This document shows positions 8,943-19,403 of a stretch of 64,000 nucleotides of DNA, piece by piece. Location: positions 112,621-176,620 of the forward strand of contig CAWAZD010000006.1 in NCBI GenBank assembly GCA_963786395.1, written 5' to 3'. Source of the stretch: Fen-1301 sp963786395 (GTDB lineage: Bacteria; Bacteroidota; Ignavibacteria; Ignavibacteriales; Ignavibacteriaceae). Below the pieces are notes generated by a model, which saw only the letters and a list, made by a program, of their open reading frames with translations, was not told the DNA's origin and ran no database searches. The translations under genes and the position numbers were made by a program. Positions within the stretch are counted from its first letter, which is position 1. Each line of letters starts with the position of its first letter.

Positions 8943-10199
8943 TTGATGAGTGCTATTGAAAAGCTCTGGTTAACTAGAGTGGATGTCCACAGATTTCGCA
9001 CAAAGACATCGATAGAGTGCCAGGCGCAGATAGACGAGGCATATGCAAATGCATTCCCAAGACTGGATTTTAAGGGCACTTATACCAGGAATATAAAATT
9101 ACCGGTTTTGTTTATTCCTCCAAATCCTATGTTCAATAATACAGATCAGACTTTGCAGATTGAACTTGGATCAAAAAATAGTTTTGACGCAGCCGTTACA
9201 ATGAGCCAGGTTATTTATAATCAGAAAGTAAATACTGCGATTCAGATTGCAGGTGAATATTCAGGTTATTCAAAGAAGGGGACAGGGGAACAAGGAATGA
9301 TCTTGCATTGAATGTTAAAAAAGCATTCTATAATGTGCTTTTAATGAAAAAACTTGTATATGTAAGCCGTGCGGTTACATGGTTGCTAAAGCTAATTATG
9401 ATAATGTGAAAGCACTTTATAATAAAGGCGTTTCATCAGAATATGATTTCCTTAGATCGGAAGTTCAACTTGCTAATTCAGAACCCGGGCTAATACAAGC
9501 GGAGAATGCTTTGGTCCTTTCTAAAAATTATATTAAAAACCTTTTAGCCATGGATATCAATAATCCTATTGATGTAATCGGGGATTTCAAATATGTTGTA
9601 ACTTTCTCCTGATCTTGTTAATATTAAAAATACTGAGGTTGTCTGAAGATTATCCCTTAGTAAAACAATTGAATATTCAGGAATCTCTTCTTGATAAAAA
9701 TGTTACAATACAGCGTTCCGATTATTTCCCTTCCTTGTCTTTGTTCGGAATGTATGATTTCCAATCTCAGGATAATACTCTTGACTTTAAAAACTATAAT
9801 TGGGCAAAAAGTTTCGCTGTAGGTCTTCAACTTAACTATACTTTGTTTGATGGGTTTGCAAGAGGTTCAAGAATTGAACAGGCAATTATTGATAAGGAAA
9901 AAATAGGACTTACAAGAAGAAAAGTCGAAGAAGGGCTTAAGATTCAGATATTACAGGCAGGGCTTAAAATGGATGAGGCAAAGAAACGGATTAAAGCGCA
10001 GGAGAAAAACCTGGAGCAGGCAGATAAGACAATTAAAATTGCCCAGACAAGATACAAGAATGGTGTCGGTACACAGCTTGAATTAATTGATACACAAGCG
10101 GCATTTACTTTTGCGCAGACTAATTATGCGCAAGCCATTTACGATTATTTAATAGCTAAGGCGGAATGGGAAAACGCAGTAAGCTTAGAAAACTATTAA
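8943..10199 (+). pseudogene. TolC-family outer membrane efflux protein, broken by frameshifts
   Basis: Three consecutive frames together make one TolC-like protein. The pieces are 8943-9311 (D-E-A-Y-A-N-A-F-P-R-L-D-F-K-G), 9379-9612 (Y-N-K-G-V-S-S-E-Y-D-F-L-R-S-E) and 9615-10199 (Y-K-N-G-V-G-T-Q-L-E-L-I-D-T-Q). Between the first two, the missing stretch N-D-L-A-L-N-V-K-K-A-F-Y-N can be read in another frame. Breaks lie near 9300, 9370 and 9605. The N-terminus is abnormal: no signal peptide, and the first 25 residues do not look like TolC. It heads an efflux operon with the adaptor and RND genes that follow, which are also broken. Either sequencing indels or real decay. Confidence 0.82.
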
Positions 10200-10213
10200 T
10201 ACCAGGAGACAAT

Positions 10214-11269
10214 ATGTTGAGAAATAAATACTTCTCTATCTTGATTACTTTGTTATTTGTTTTAACTTTAACAGGATGTGGCAAGAAAGATAAAACTGCC
10301 GGTACACCCGATAAAATCGCATACTCTGATACTGTTTCTGTTGTGACTTCGAAGGTTACAAAGAAAGATATTAAACTTGTTAAATCATTCTCTTCAACTC
10401 TGGAAGGGGAAGACCAGGGAAATATTATTTCTAAAATACCCGAAAGAATTACAGAGATAAATGTTAAATCAGGAGATTACGTAAAGTAAAGGAGCAGTTG
10501 TAATCAGTATTGATAAGGCAGGTGCTTCTTCACAATATTATCAGGCTCGTGCCGGTTATATGAATTCTTCCAAGGATCTTGAAAGAATGAAAGCATTATA
10601 TCAGGAAGGAGCCATCTCACAGCAAATGCTGGATGGTGTGCAAACACAGTATGAAGTTGTTAAAGCTAATTATGATGCTGCTAAAAGTACTGTTGAGTTA
10701 ACTGCCCCTTTATCTGGTGTGGTTACTGCAGTCAATGTAAATGTGGGAGATCTTGCAAGCTCGGGAATGGTTCTGGTAGTTATAGCCAAAACCGGAAACA
10801 TGAAGGCTCTTTTTAATGCAGGAGAAAATGATGTGGCGGGTTTTTATACCGGACAGCCGGCTGATGTTTATTCCGAATTGAACCCGGATATTATTAAAAG
10901 AAAGGAAAGATTGTACAGATATCAAAATCAGCTAATGTCCAGTACCGTACCTTCGATATTAAAGCATTATTCAATAATACGGGTGATAAATGGTTCAAAC
11001 CGGGAATGTTCTGCAGGGTGAATGTAGAATTAAAAAGCCTGCATGGTATAACCGCTGTCCCATTTTCTTCAGTTATTAAGAACAATAATTCAACCGGAGT
11101 TTACGTTATTGCTAATGGGAAAGCTTCATTTAGAGACATAACAACGGGTATTTCTGATGGAGAAAATGTTGAGGTCTTATCCGGGTCGAATGAAGGAGTG
11201 GAAATTGTTACTCTTGGCATGAATAAACTTAAGGAAGGGACGATTGTTCGTATTTCAAACAACCGGTAA
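10214..11269 (+). pseudogene. RND efflux periplasmic adaptor (HlyD-like lipoprotein), frameshifted
   Basis: It starts at the ATG at 10214, giving a lipoprotein signal (L-T-L-T-G-C-G-K-K). Breaks occur near 10487 and 10905. Across them the reading continues smoothly: D-Y-V-K then K-G-A-V-V-I-S-I-D-K, and later G-E-I-V-Q-I-S-K then F-K-P-G-M-F-C-R-V. Lipoyl/barrel-sandwich, coiled-coil and beta-barrel regions typical of membrane fusion proteins can be traced. It would link the inner-membrane RND pump to the TolC duct. Spacing to the RND gene is 30 bases, so this is one operon. Confidence 0.82.
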
Positions 11270-11299
11270 TACAATTATTAATGATAACGGAATTGAAAA

Positions 11300-14200
11300 A
11301 TGAAATTAGCTGATGTATCAATAAGAAGACCTGTCTTTGCTTCCATGATGATTATTGCACTGATTGTGCTTGGATTATTTTCCTACATGAAATTGAATGT
11401 TGACTTGTACCCTGATGTTGAGATACCTTAGTAATAGATTCTACTTCTTCCCGGCAGGACCCGAACAGATTGAGACTGATGTTACAAAAAAAATAGAAGA
11501 TGCTGTTAACCCTGTTGCTGGTGTTGATTTTATTCAATCAACATCTCAGGAAAATATGTCTCTGGTAATTATCGCTTTCAAACTCGAAATAGATGGCAAA
11601 TCAGCAGCTCAGGATGTTAGAGAAAAGATAGCTGCAATAAGAGCAAATCTCCCTACAGAAATTAAAGATCCTGTAATCCAACGATATGATGCACAGCAGT
11701 TTCCCTATCTTTTCAATAACTGTTTCAGGTAGCAGGTCAGCAAGAGAAATTACTTCTTTCACAAAGAATATTGTAAAGAAACGACTTGAAAATATTCCGG
11801 GTGTTGGTTCTGTTGATCTTGTAGGTGGTGCTGAAAAGGAAGTTCAGATAGAAATTGATGCTGCTAGGTTTGAAGCGTATAATCTTTCAATCCAGGATGT
11901 AATAAACAGTGTTGGAACTCAGAATGTTGAAATACCTGGTGGTAACCTGACCAACGGTCCCTTGGCAGCTTTTATTACGAACAATGGGAAAATACAAGAA
12001 AGTTGAGGATTTCAATAAAGTAATAGTTGCCACACCAATAGGGAAACCAATCTATCTTTCTGATATTGGAAAAGTTACCAACGGAATTATTGAACAAACA
12101 AGTTTAACAAGAGTTAATGGAAAGATTGCAGTAGGACTCAATATTGTTAAACAATCCGGTAGCAATACTGTAAAAGTGGCAAAAGAAGTTAACAGACAAC
12201 TTGAAAATCTGAAAAAAGAACTTCCATCTGATATAACTATAAATGTTGCAAAGGATAATAGCATCTATATCAAAGATTCTGTCAACGATGTCCTTTTTGA
12301 TATTATATACGGTGGTCTACTTGCTGTTATTGTTATATACTTGTTCCTTGCTAACTTCAGGGCTACTATTATTAGTGCACTTGCTCTTCCATCCTCAATA
12401 ATAGCAAGCTTCATAATTATGTATGCCTTGAACTTTACGTTAAATATGATGTCGCTGCTTGCATTATCTTTGGCTGTAGGTCTGCTTATTGATGATGCAA
12501 TTGTTGTTATTGAAAATATATACAGACATATGAGCCAGGGGGAAACTCCGATGGAAGCTGCTAAATCTGCTTCTGATGAAATCGGTCTGGCAGTTATGGC
12601 TACTACATTTACAATTGTTGCCGTTTTTGTACCGGTAGCGTTTATGCCGGGAATTGTTGGAAGGTTCTTTTACCAATTCGGTATAACTATTTCCGCCGCT
12701 GTATTGGTTTCATTATTTGTTGCTTTTACTTTAACTCCTATGCTTTCTTCAAAATGGCTTCACAGAGAAGATGAAGGATTAAAGAAATCAAATAACTGGT
12801 TTAAGAATATATCTTTATTACTTCAATCATTTCTTTGAAATTCTTAATGCTAAATATGGCAGGGCTTTGATCTGGTCGCTCCTTCATAGGTGGACAATTG
12901 TTTTTAGTGCTATCGGGATATTTGTGTTTAGCTTTTTCCTTATGGGTTTATTGGGTACGCAATTCTTCCCTGAAACGGATGAAAATGAATTTAATGTTAC
13001 AGTTGAAGCTGCTCCCGGAAGTTCACTTGAACAGACAAGTAATATTTGTGCTCAAATAGAGAATAAATTAAACAAAAGAAAAGAAGTTGGAACAGTCCTT
13101 ACAACAATAGGTTCAGGAAATGATCCGGTTACAAAAGCTAATATTCTTGTTAAACTTGTTCATAAGAAAGACAGGAAGTTAAGTGATAAACAAATCATGA
13201 GTGAACTTCGGGGAGGTCTTAAAAATATTCCCGGTGCTGAAATAGGTTACCTTACTCAGGGTGGTCCGGGCGGAAATGATAAACCTGTTTCAATAAGCGT
13301 TAGAGGTGATGATCTTAATAAAATTACTTTGCTTGCTGATAAAGTTGAAGATATTGTTAAATCCACAAAAGGGACTGTTGATGTTACAAATAGCCTGGAA
13401 ATGTCTAAACCTGAAATAAGGATTAGGATAAATAGAGAGAAAGCATCGGATTTAGCAGTTAATCCGTATGTTTTGGCATCTGCCGTAAGAGCAATGATAG
13501 ATGGATTTGTTGCAACGCAGTTTCAGGAAGGAGATGAACAGGTAGATGTAAGAGTTAGATTGAAAAAAGATGACAGGACAAATATTAGTAGTCTTAATCT
13601 TCTAACAATTAAGAGTGGGAAAAAAATAGGAGATGAGGATTTCTTAGTCCCATTAAGCGATGTAGCAAATATTGAACAGGGAATGGGACCTTCACAGATA
13701 AACAGATATTCACGTCAGAAAGAAATCAGAGTCTCTGCTAATTTATCCGGTGCAATGTTGGGCAATGTATTAAAAGATATCACAGATAGAACTTCCAAAC
13801 TTGATTTGGAACCTGGTTACTCAATCAATATAGTTGGTGAAGGTCAGATGCAGGCTGAATCATTTTTGAATATGTTACTCTCGCTTATGCTTGCTATTGT
13901 TTTTGTGTATATAGTATTGGCTGCTCAATTCGATAGTTTTGTACATCCTTTCTCTATTATGCTTGCCTTGCCAATGTCGATTATTGGAGCAGTTATTTTC
14001 TTATTGATATCCGGAAGTTCTATGTCTGTTATTTCCATAGTTGGTATTATAATGTTAATGGGACTTGTTACTAAAGATGGAATTCTCCTTGTTGATTATA
14101 CAAATATTCTGCGCAGCAGGGGAATGTCCAGATTTGATGCACTTGCGAAAGCCGGTCCTACAAGATTACGCCCTATCCTTATGACTACTTTTGCTATGAT

Positions 14201-14423
14201 TTTCGGTATGATACCTGTTGCACTTGGTTTGGGTGAAGGTGCTGAATTCAGAGCTCCTATGGGTCAGGCAGTAATAGGTGGTTTAATAACTTCTACTTTG
14301 CTCACATTATTTATTGTTCCTGTTGTTTACTCAATACTTGATGATCTCGGTCAGAAAAGTATAATGGCTTTTATAAGGAAATTGCTTAAAAGGAAGAAAG
14401 CAGAACCTGTGTTTGAAAAATAG
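11300..14423 (+). pseudogene. RND-family efflux permease (AcrB/HAE1-like), frameshifted
   Basis: ATG at 11300 (M-K-L-A-D-V-S-I-R-R-P-V-F-A) begins a typical RND N-terminus. Breaks near 11428, 11710, 11990 and 12835 split it into five pieces. The whole length, about 1040 codons, matches the AcrB family. The transmembrane core shows L-A-V-G-L-L-I-D-D-A-I-V-V-I-E-N, with the Asp pair used for proton relay in this family. The last intact stretch (12867-14423) holds the second half with the paired pore domain and TM7-12, ending R-K-L-L-K-R-K-K. Substrate is unknown. No regulator lies next to it. Confidence 0.85.
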
Positions 14424-14488
14424 ATTAGATATAGGAGAATTTCCACTATAATATTGTCATTTTGGGCTAAAAATATCATCTAATATCC

Positions 14489-14520
14489 ATATATTTCCTA
14501 CTTAATTATTGGAAATATAT
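14489..14520. promoter_or_regulatory. 10-bp inverted repeat upstream of gatE
   Basis: ATATATTTCC (14489-14498) and GGAAATATAT (14511-14520) are perfect reverse complements around a 12-base loop, ending 12 bases before the chosen gatE ATG. It could be an operator or an mRNA hairpin limiting initiation. A TTG at 14509 lies inside it and is an unlikely start. Confidence 0.45.
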
Positions 14521-14532
14521 ACCGGTTATTCA

Positions 14533-16466
14533 ATGTATGACTTCATTTTCAAATCTTTCGGGGAAATGACCCCTGAAGATTATCAAAAGGTTGGTTTCAA
14601 ATCAGGCCTCGAAATTCATCAACAACTTTTAACAGATAAAAAACTCTTCTGCAGATGCCCTGCCGGATATTATAGCAAAGGTTTTGATGCTGAAATATTA
14701 AGACATATGCGCCCTACTCTTTCTGAGATGGGTGTATACGATGGTACAGCTTTGATGGAATTCAAAACTAAAAAAGATATTATTTACAGAATAAATCGTC
14801 ATTCTGTTTGTACATATGAAATGGATGATACTCCTCCTTTTTTAATGAATGATAACGCTCTTGATAATGCTCTCGGTATTGGTATGCTCTTTAATTGCAA
14901 TATTGTCGATGAACTCCATATTGCACGAAAACAATATCTTGACGGAAGTATTCCAACTGGATTTCAAAGAACAGCAATTTATGCGTTAGACGGTTGGGTA
15001 CCATACAAAGATAAAAGAGTTAAGATTGTTCAGATGTCTATTGAAGAGGATTCCTGTAGGGAAGTCTCCGATACAGGACATGAAAGGGTTTACAAAACTG
15101 ACCGTCTTGGCATGCCGCTAATTGAAACTGTTACAGAACCTGCCATGAAAACTCCTATGGAAGTGGCTGATGTGGCGTGGATTCTGACCAATACTGTTAG
15201 AAGTACTCATAAAGTCAGACGCGGAATTGGTGCAGCAAGAGAGGATGTTAATGTTAGCGTATCCGGTGGTACCAGAATAGAGATTAAAGGTGTTCCTAAA
15301 ATTTCTTTAATTCCTTTACTTACATACCATGAAGCCATGCGCCAATGGAATTTATTAAGATTAAAAGAGGAACTAAACCACAGAGGGATTACTGAGGATA
15401 CTTTTAAGGCTGAATCATTTGATGTAACCAAGATTCTCAGGAAACCAAATTATGCTCCGCTTAAGCATGCAGTAGAAAAAGGTTTTAAGATTAAGTGCGT
15501 TGTCTTGAAAGGGTATGCAGGTCTGTTAAGATGGCAGACTCAGACAGATACTTATTTCTCAAAAGAAATATCTGACCGTGTAAGAGTTATCGCCTGCCTT
15601 ACTACTATTCCAAATATTCTTCATTCTGATAGCAGGGGAGATAATATCCTTTCTTCCGAATGGACGGCAATCAGAAAAACTTCAAATGCCGGTGAGAATG
15701 ATACTGTCGTAATTGTGTGGGGAACTCCGGAAGATTCTGAAACAGCTGTAAAGGAAATTATTATTCGTGCAAAAGAAGCCACAATGGGTGTTCCATCTGA
15801 AACCAGGCAGGCATTGAGCGATGGTACTAATGGCTTTGAACGAATTCTTCCTGGTGCTGATAGAATGTACCCCGATACTGACCTTCCTCCTATGCGCATT
15901 ACCCAGGAACGTCTTGATAAAATTAAAACATGGCTCCCTGAACAACATTGGGTTAGGCAGGAATGGTATAGAAAACTTGGTATCCCTGAAGATACTATTA
16001 AGGAATTGTCTGTATCTGTATATGCTGAATTGTTTAAAACTGCAGTTAAAGAATGGAATACAGATCCTGTTGCCGCTGCTGTAATCCTGATTCAATATCC
16101 AAAACGTCTAAAGAAAAAATTCCCTGATATATCAACTCTTAACGAAGGTGTATTTCATAAAATTCTGAAATGGTTGACTGAAGGTAAAATCCCAAGAGAT
16201 GCAGTTCTTTCTGTAATGACCAATATTCTTGAACTCGGTTATTTTGTTGAAGAAGTAATTCCTCTTCACCGGCTATAGAAGGTGAAGTGAAACAGGAGAT
16301 TATTAATTCTAAATCAGATTTGAACAAAATAGCTCTCAGAAATGATTCAAATAAAGAAATTCTGATGATGGGTCTAGTTATGAAAAAACTGAGAGGTAGA
16401 ATCGAAGCAGCAGTCATTGCTGATAAAATAGGGTTCAGAAAGGAGGAGATTAAAAATGGAAAGTAG
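14533..16466 (+). CDS. gatE: Glu-tRNA(Gln) amidotransferase subunit E (archaeal type), one frameshift near 16262
   Basis: Clear GatE signatures are present: G-L-E-I-H-Q-Q-L-L near the N-terminus followed by F-C-R-C-P, M-S-I-E-E-D-S-C-R, and R-I-E-I-K-G-V. A GAD-like insertion sits in the middle, and G-T-N-G-F-E-R-I-L-P-G-A-D-R-M-Y-P-D-T-D leads into the helical tail. The insertion and the I-H-Q-Q-L form separate GatE from bacterial GatB. The frame breaks near 16262 after Y-F-V-E-E-V-I-P. The remaining YqeY-like tail (V-K-Q-E-I-I-N-S-K ... F-R-K-E-E-I-K-N-G-K) continues in another frame to 16466 and overlaps the gatD start by 11 bases. With GatD it converts Glu-tRNA(Gln) to Gln-tRNA(Gln). GatDE is regarded as an archaeal hallmark. 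Confidence 0.9.
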
Positions 16467-17844
16467 CGGAGATTTCAAAGGGTACAGGGGCAAAGCTCTT
16501 GAGGTACTTAAAAAATTCAATGCCTTTATCTGGAGTGATGTCGAACTTATTACGGGCGATGGTTCATATAAAGGTCTTATTCTTCCGCGTTCTGAAACGG
16601 CTGATGAATTTCATATAGTACTTAAAATTCCAGTCGGTTATAACATTGGAATCGCGGCAGAAAAAGTAAAAGATATTAAGATTTTTGGAAGGAAAGAGGC
16701 TCACTACAAAATTCCGGAAAAGGAATTTCCGTTTAGCCCTAAAAAACCAAGAGTAAAATTATTGGGTACCGGTGGTACAATTGCAAGCAGACTTGATTAC
16801 AGGACCGGTGCTGTTATTCCGGCATTCTCTCCGGGTGAACTTTATGGTTCTGTCCCTGAACTGGCAGATTACTGTAATCTTGAAACTGAAAAACTTTACG
16901 GAGTTTTTAGTGAGAATATGGCTCCTGAAAACTGGATAGGATTAGCTGAAGCCATCGGCAAAGAAATTGAGAAAGGAGTGCAGGGAATTGTTATCGGGCA
17001 TGGCACCGATACTATGCATCATACCGCGGCTATTCTTTCTTTTATGGTGCAGAATTCGCCTGTTCCGATTGTAATGGTTGGCTCACAGAGATCAAGCGAT
17101 AGACCTTCTTCTGATGCCGCACTCAATCTTATACATTCTGTTAAGACTGCTGCTGAAAGCGATATCGCGGAAGTAATGCTCTGCATGTTCGGTCCAACTT
17201 CAGATATTTACGGACTGCTCCATCGCGGCACGCGTGTTAGGAAAATGCATTCAAGTTACAGATCAACTTTTAGAACAATAGGCGATATTCCTCTTGCCAC
17301 AGTAAGCAGGGAAAAAATTACACCATTAAGAGAAGACTATAATAAACGCAGAAGAGATAATAATGTTAAAATAAATGCTGTGTTTGATGAAAAAGTAACT
17401 ATCGTTTATTATTATCCTAACATGAGTCCTGATATTATCGATTCGCTTGTCCAAAATGGTTATAAAGGAATTATTATTGCTGGTACCGGACTTGGACATG
17501 TGAATAAACCTTTATATCCTGCACTGGATCGTGCAAGAGATGCCGGTGTTGCAATATTTATGACTGTTCAGACTCTCTGGGGTTTTGTTCAGATGTATGT
17601 CTACGAAACCGGAAGAGTTATGATGGATCTGGGTGTAGTTCCTTGTGCTAATATGCTGCCCGAAGTTGCTTATATGAAATTAGGCTGGGCACTAGGGCAA
17701 ACAAATGATATTGAAAAAGTTAAAGAGATTATGCTTACTCCTATTGCAGGAGAAATCACCGAACGTGAACCGAGTAATGGTTATCTCATTTATCAGGGTG
17801 GTTTGCCTGAAGTTGAAGAATTTATCAGGATGAATAGGAAATAG
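16456..17844 (+). CDS. gatD: Glu-tRNA(Gln) amidotransferase subunit D (asparaginase-like)
   Basis: 462 residues. An N-terminal GatD-specific beta-barrel domain (about residues 1-90: F-N-A-F-I-W-S-D-V-E-L-I) precedes an L-asparaginase I core. Catalytic motifs are complete: L-G-T-G-G-T-I-A-S-R, V-I-G-H-G-T-D-T-M-H-H-T-A, and I-V-M-V-G-S-Q-R-S-S-D-R-P-S-S-D-A. It releases ammonia from an amide donor for GatE. The N-terminal domain distinguishes it from a stand-alone asparaginase, and the 11-base overlap with gatE supports a heterodimer. A Shine-Dalgarno AGGAGG lies just upstream (16441-16446). Confidence 0.92.
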   Translation: MESSGDFKGYRGKALEVLKKFNAFIWSDVELITGDGSYKGLILPRSETADEFHIVLKIPVGYNIGIAAEKVKDIKIFGRKEAHYKIPEKEFPFSPKKPRVKLLGTGGTIASRLDYRTGAVIPAFSPGELYGSVPELADYCNLETEKLYGVFSENMAPENWIGLAEAIGKEIEKGVQGIVIGHGTDTMHHTAAILSFMVQNSPVPIVMVGSQRSSDRPSSDAALNLIHSVKTAAESDIAEVMLCMFGPTSDIYGLLHRGTRVRKMHSSYRSTFRTIGDIPLATVSREKITPLREDYNKRRRDNNVKINAVFDEKVTIVYYYPNMSPDIIDSLVQNGYKGIIIAGTGLGHVNKPLYPALDRARDAGVAIFMTVQTLWGFVQMYVYETGRVMMDLGVVPCANMLPEVAYMKLGWALGQTNDIEKVKEIMLTPIAGEITEREPSNGYLIYQGGLPEVEEFIRMNRK

Positions 17845-17901
17845 CACATTATTATTTCATAATACCCCCTGATTTTTGCCCTTATTTATTTTATAAAAGA
17901 T

Positions 17902-17944
17902 ACGATTTCAAAACGATTTCAAAACGAATTCAAAACGATTTCAC
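17902..17944. repeat. Four 11-bp tandem repeats (ACGATTTCAAA)
   Basis: Copies start at 17902, 17913, 17924 and 17935. The first two are identical, the third has one change (ACGAATTCAAA), and the fourth ends ACGATTTCAC. They lie between the convergent ends of gatD and serA. A single related AACGATTTCAC occurs at 26287-26297. Too short and spacer-less for a CRISPR array. Confidence 0.85.
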
Positions 17945-18008
17945 ATGATTACATCAACACTTCATTAGCATTATTAGAAGCCTAATAAACTATGCCCGTA
18001 CGATTTAA

Positions 18009-19214
18009 TCATCCAAGTATTCTTACTTTTATTGTATGATCAACTTTCTTTAAGTCCTCCAGTAAGGAATCTTTGTATTTCTTATCTACGTCGGTTACAA
18101 CATACCCAATCTTTTCATTTGTACGAAGAAACTGTGACTCCACATTTACAGAATTACTTGCAAAGATTGTGTTTATTTGAGATAATACTCCTGGTAGGTT
18201 TTTATGAATATGAAGCAGCCTGTGAGATCCTGACAAAACAGGTAATTGTATTCTCGGGAAATTAACGCTCGTAAATGTACTACCCGTTTTAAGATATTCT
18301 ATCAATTTACTTGATACAAATTCTCCTATATTATATTGCGCCTCCTCAGTGCTGCCACCAATATGTGGTGTCAATAATACATTCGGTATATTCTGAAGAG
18401 GTGAATAAAACTTATCACTTGCGGATTCCGGCTCCTCCGGGAAAACATCCACTGCAGCTCCTGCTATTTTACCATTCTTAATATTTGCTGTCATTGCTTC
18501 AATATCAACTACAAACCCGCGGCTTAGATTTAGAAATATTACACCATCCTTCATTTTTGAAAATTCTTTTGCACTAACCAGGTTTTTGTTAACCGCATTC
18601 CCATCTACATGTACTGTGATAACATCTGAAATCTTAAATAATTCATCCAGCGTTGAAACACGTGTCGCATTACCAATTGTCAGTTTATCAACTATGTCAT
18701 AGTAGTATACTTTCATTCCCATTGATTCCGCAAGCATTGAAACCTGCGAACCAATATTCCCGTATCCAATAATTCCTAAAATCCGCCCTCTTACCTCATG
18801 TGTGTTATTAGTAGATTTATCCCAAATTCCATCATGCGCATTCTTTATCTTGTCATAAAGTTTTCGGATCAAAAAGATAATTTCGGCTATCACTATTTCA
18901 GCCACGCTTCGGGTATTACTGTAAGGAGCATTAAAAGCAGCCACTCCCTTAAGTGAAGCAGCATCAAGATCAATCTGGTTTGTTCCTATACAATATGCTC
19001 CAATTGCTAGAAGGTCTGGCGAATTATCCAATAAAGATTGGGTAATCTGAGTTCTGGATCTTATTCCTAAAAACTGAATCCCTTTCATTCTTGTTATCAA
19101 CTCACCTTCAGACAAACTCTTCTGAATTGATGTAATTTCAAATCCGCTTTTCCGGAGTATTTCTTCGGCATTTGGGTGTATGTTTTCAAGAAATAGTGCT
19201 TTCATATCAGACAT
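18009..19214 (-). CDS. serA: D-3-phosphoglycerate dehydrogenase
   Basis: 401 residues, close to the E. coli SerA length. The NAD-binding motif G-I-I-G-Y-G-N-I-G-S-Q is present. Catalytic Arg/Glu/His are visible as N-L-S-R-G-F-V-V-D, D-V-F-P-E-E-P and L-L-T-P-H-I-G-G-S-T-E-E-A. A C-terminal ACT domain (about residues 325-401) begins around H-I-H-K-N-L-P-G-V-L-S and probably allows serine feedback. It oxidises 3-phosphoglycerate, the first step to serine, the carbon skeleton used by CysE/CysK. Single gene, convergent with gatD. Confidence 0.93.
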   Translation of the reverse strand: MSDMKALFLENIHPNAEEILRKSGFEITSIQKSLSEGELITRMKGIQFLGIRSRTQITQSLLDNSPDLLAIGAYCIGTNQIDLDAASLKGVAAFNAPYSNTRSVAEIVIAEIIFLIRKLYDKIKNAHDGIWDKSTNNTHEVRGRILGIIGYGNIGSQVSMLAESMGMKVYYYDIVDKLTIGNATRVSTLDELFKISDVITVHVDGNAVNKNLVSAKEFSKMKDGVIFLNLSRGFVVDIEAMTANIKNGKIAGAAVDVFPEEPESASDKFYSPLQNIPNVLLTPHIGGSTEEAQYNIGEFVSSKLIEYLKTGSTFTSVNFPRIQLPVLSGSHRLLHIHKNLPGVLSQINTIFASNSVNVESQFLRTNEKIGYVVTDVDKKYKDSLLEDLKKVDHTIKVRILG

Positions 19215-19403
19215 AAATAATAAAATAATGAAATAATGTTAATAATATTGTCTCAATTATGCAATTTACAGAGTTTGTTTTTCTTTACGAATTGAATTGA
19301 TATAATGAATTTCAGTCTTCTTGTGTCGGTAAATCACAACAATTGGAATATAAACCAAATAATATTATAGATGTTTAATATTTATTTTATTAGGAATTAC
19401 AAA

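Noticed and set aside
14509..14532. TTG start for gatE
   Set aside because: It falls inside a perfect inverted repeat; the ATG at 14533 gives the usual GatE N-terminus.
16456..17844. Stand-alone L-asparaginase
   Set aside because: The extra N-terminal domain and overlap with gatE identify GatD.
17902..17944. Small CRISPR array
   Set aside because: Units are 11 bases long with no spacers and no cas genes nearby.
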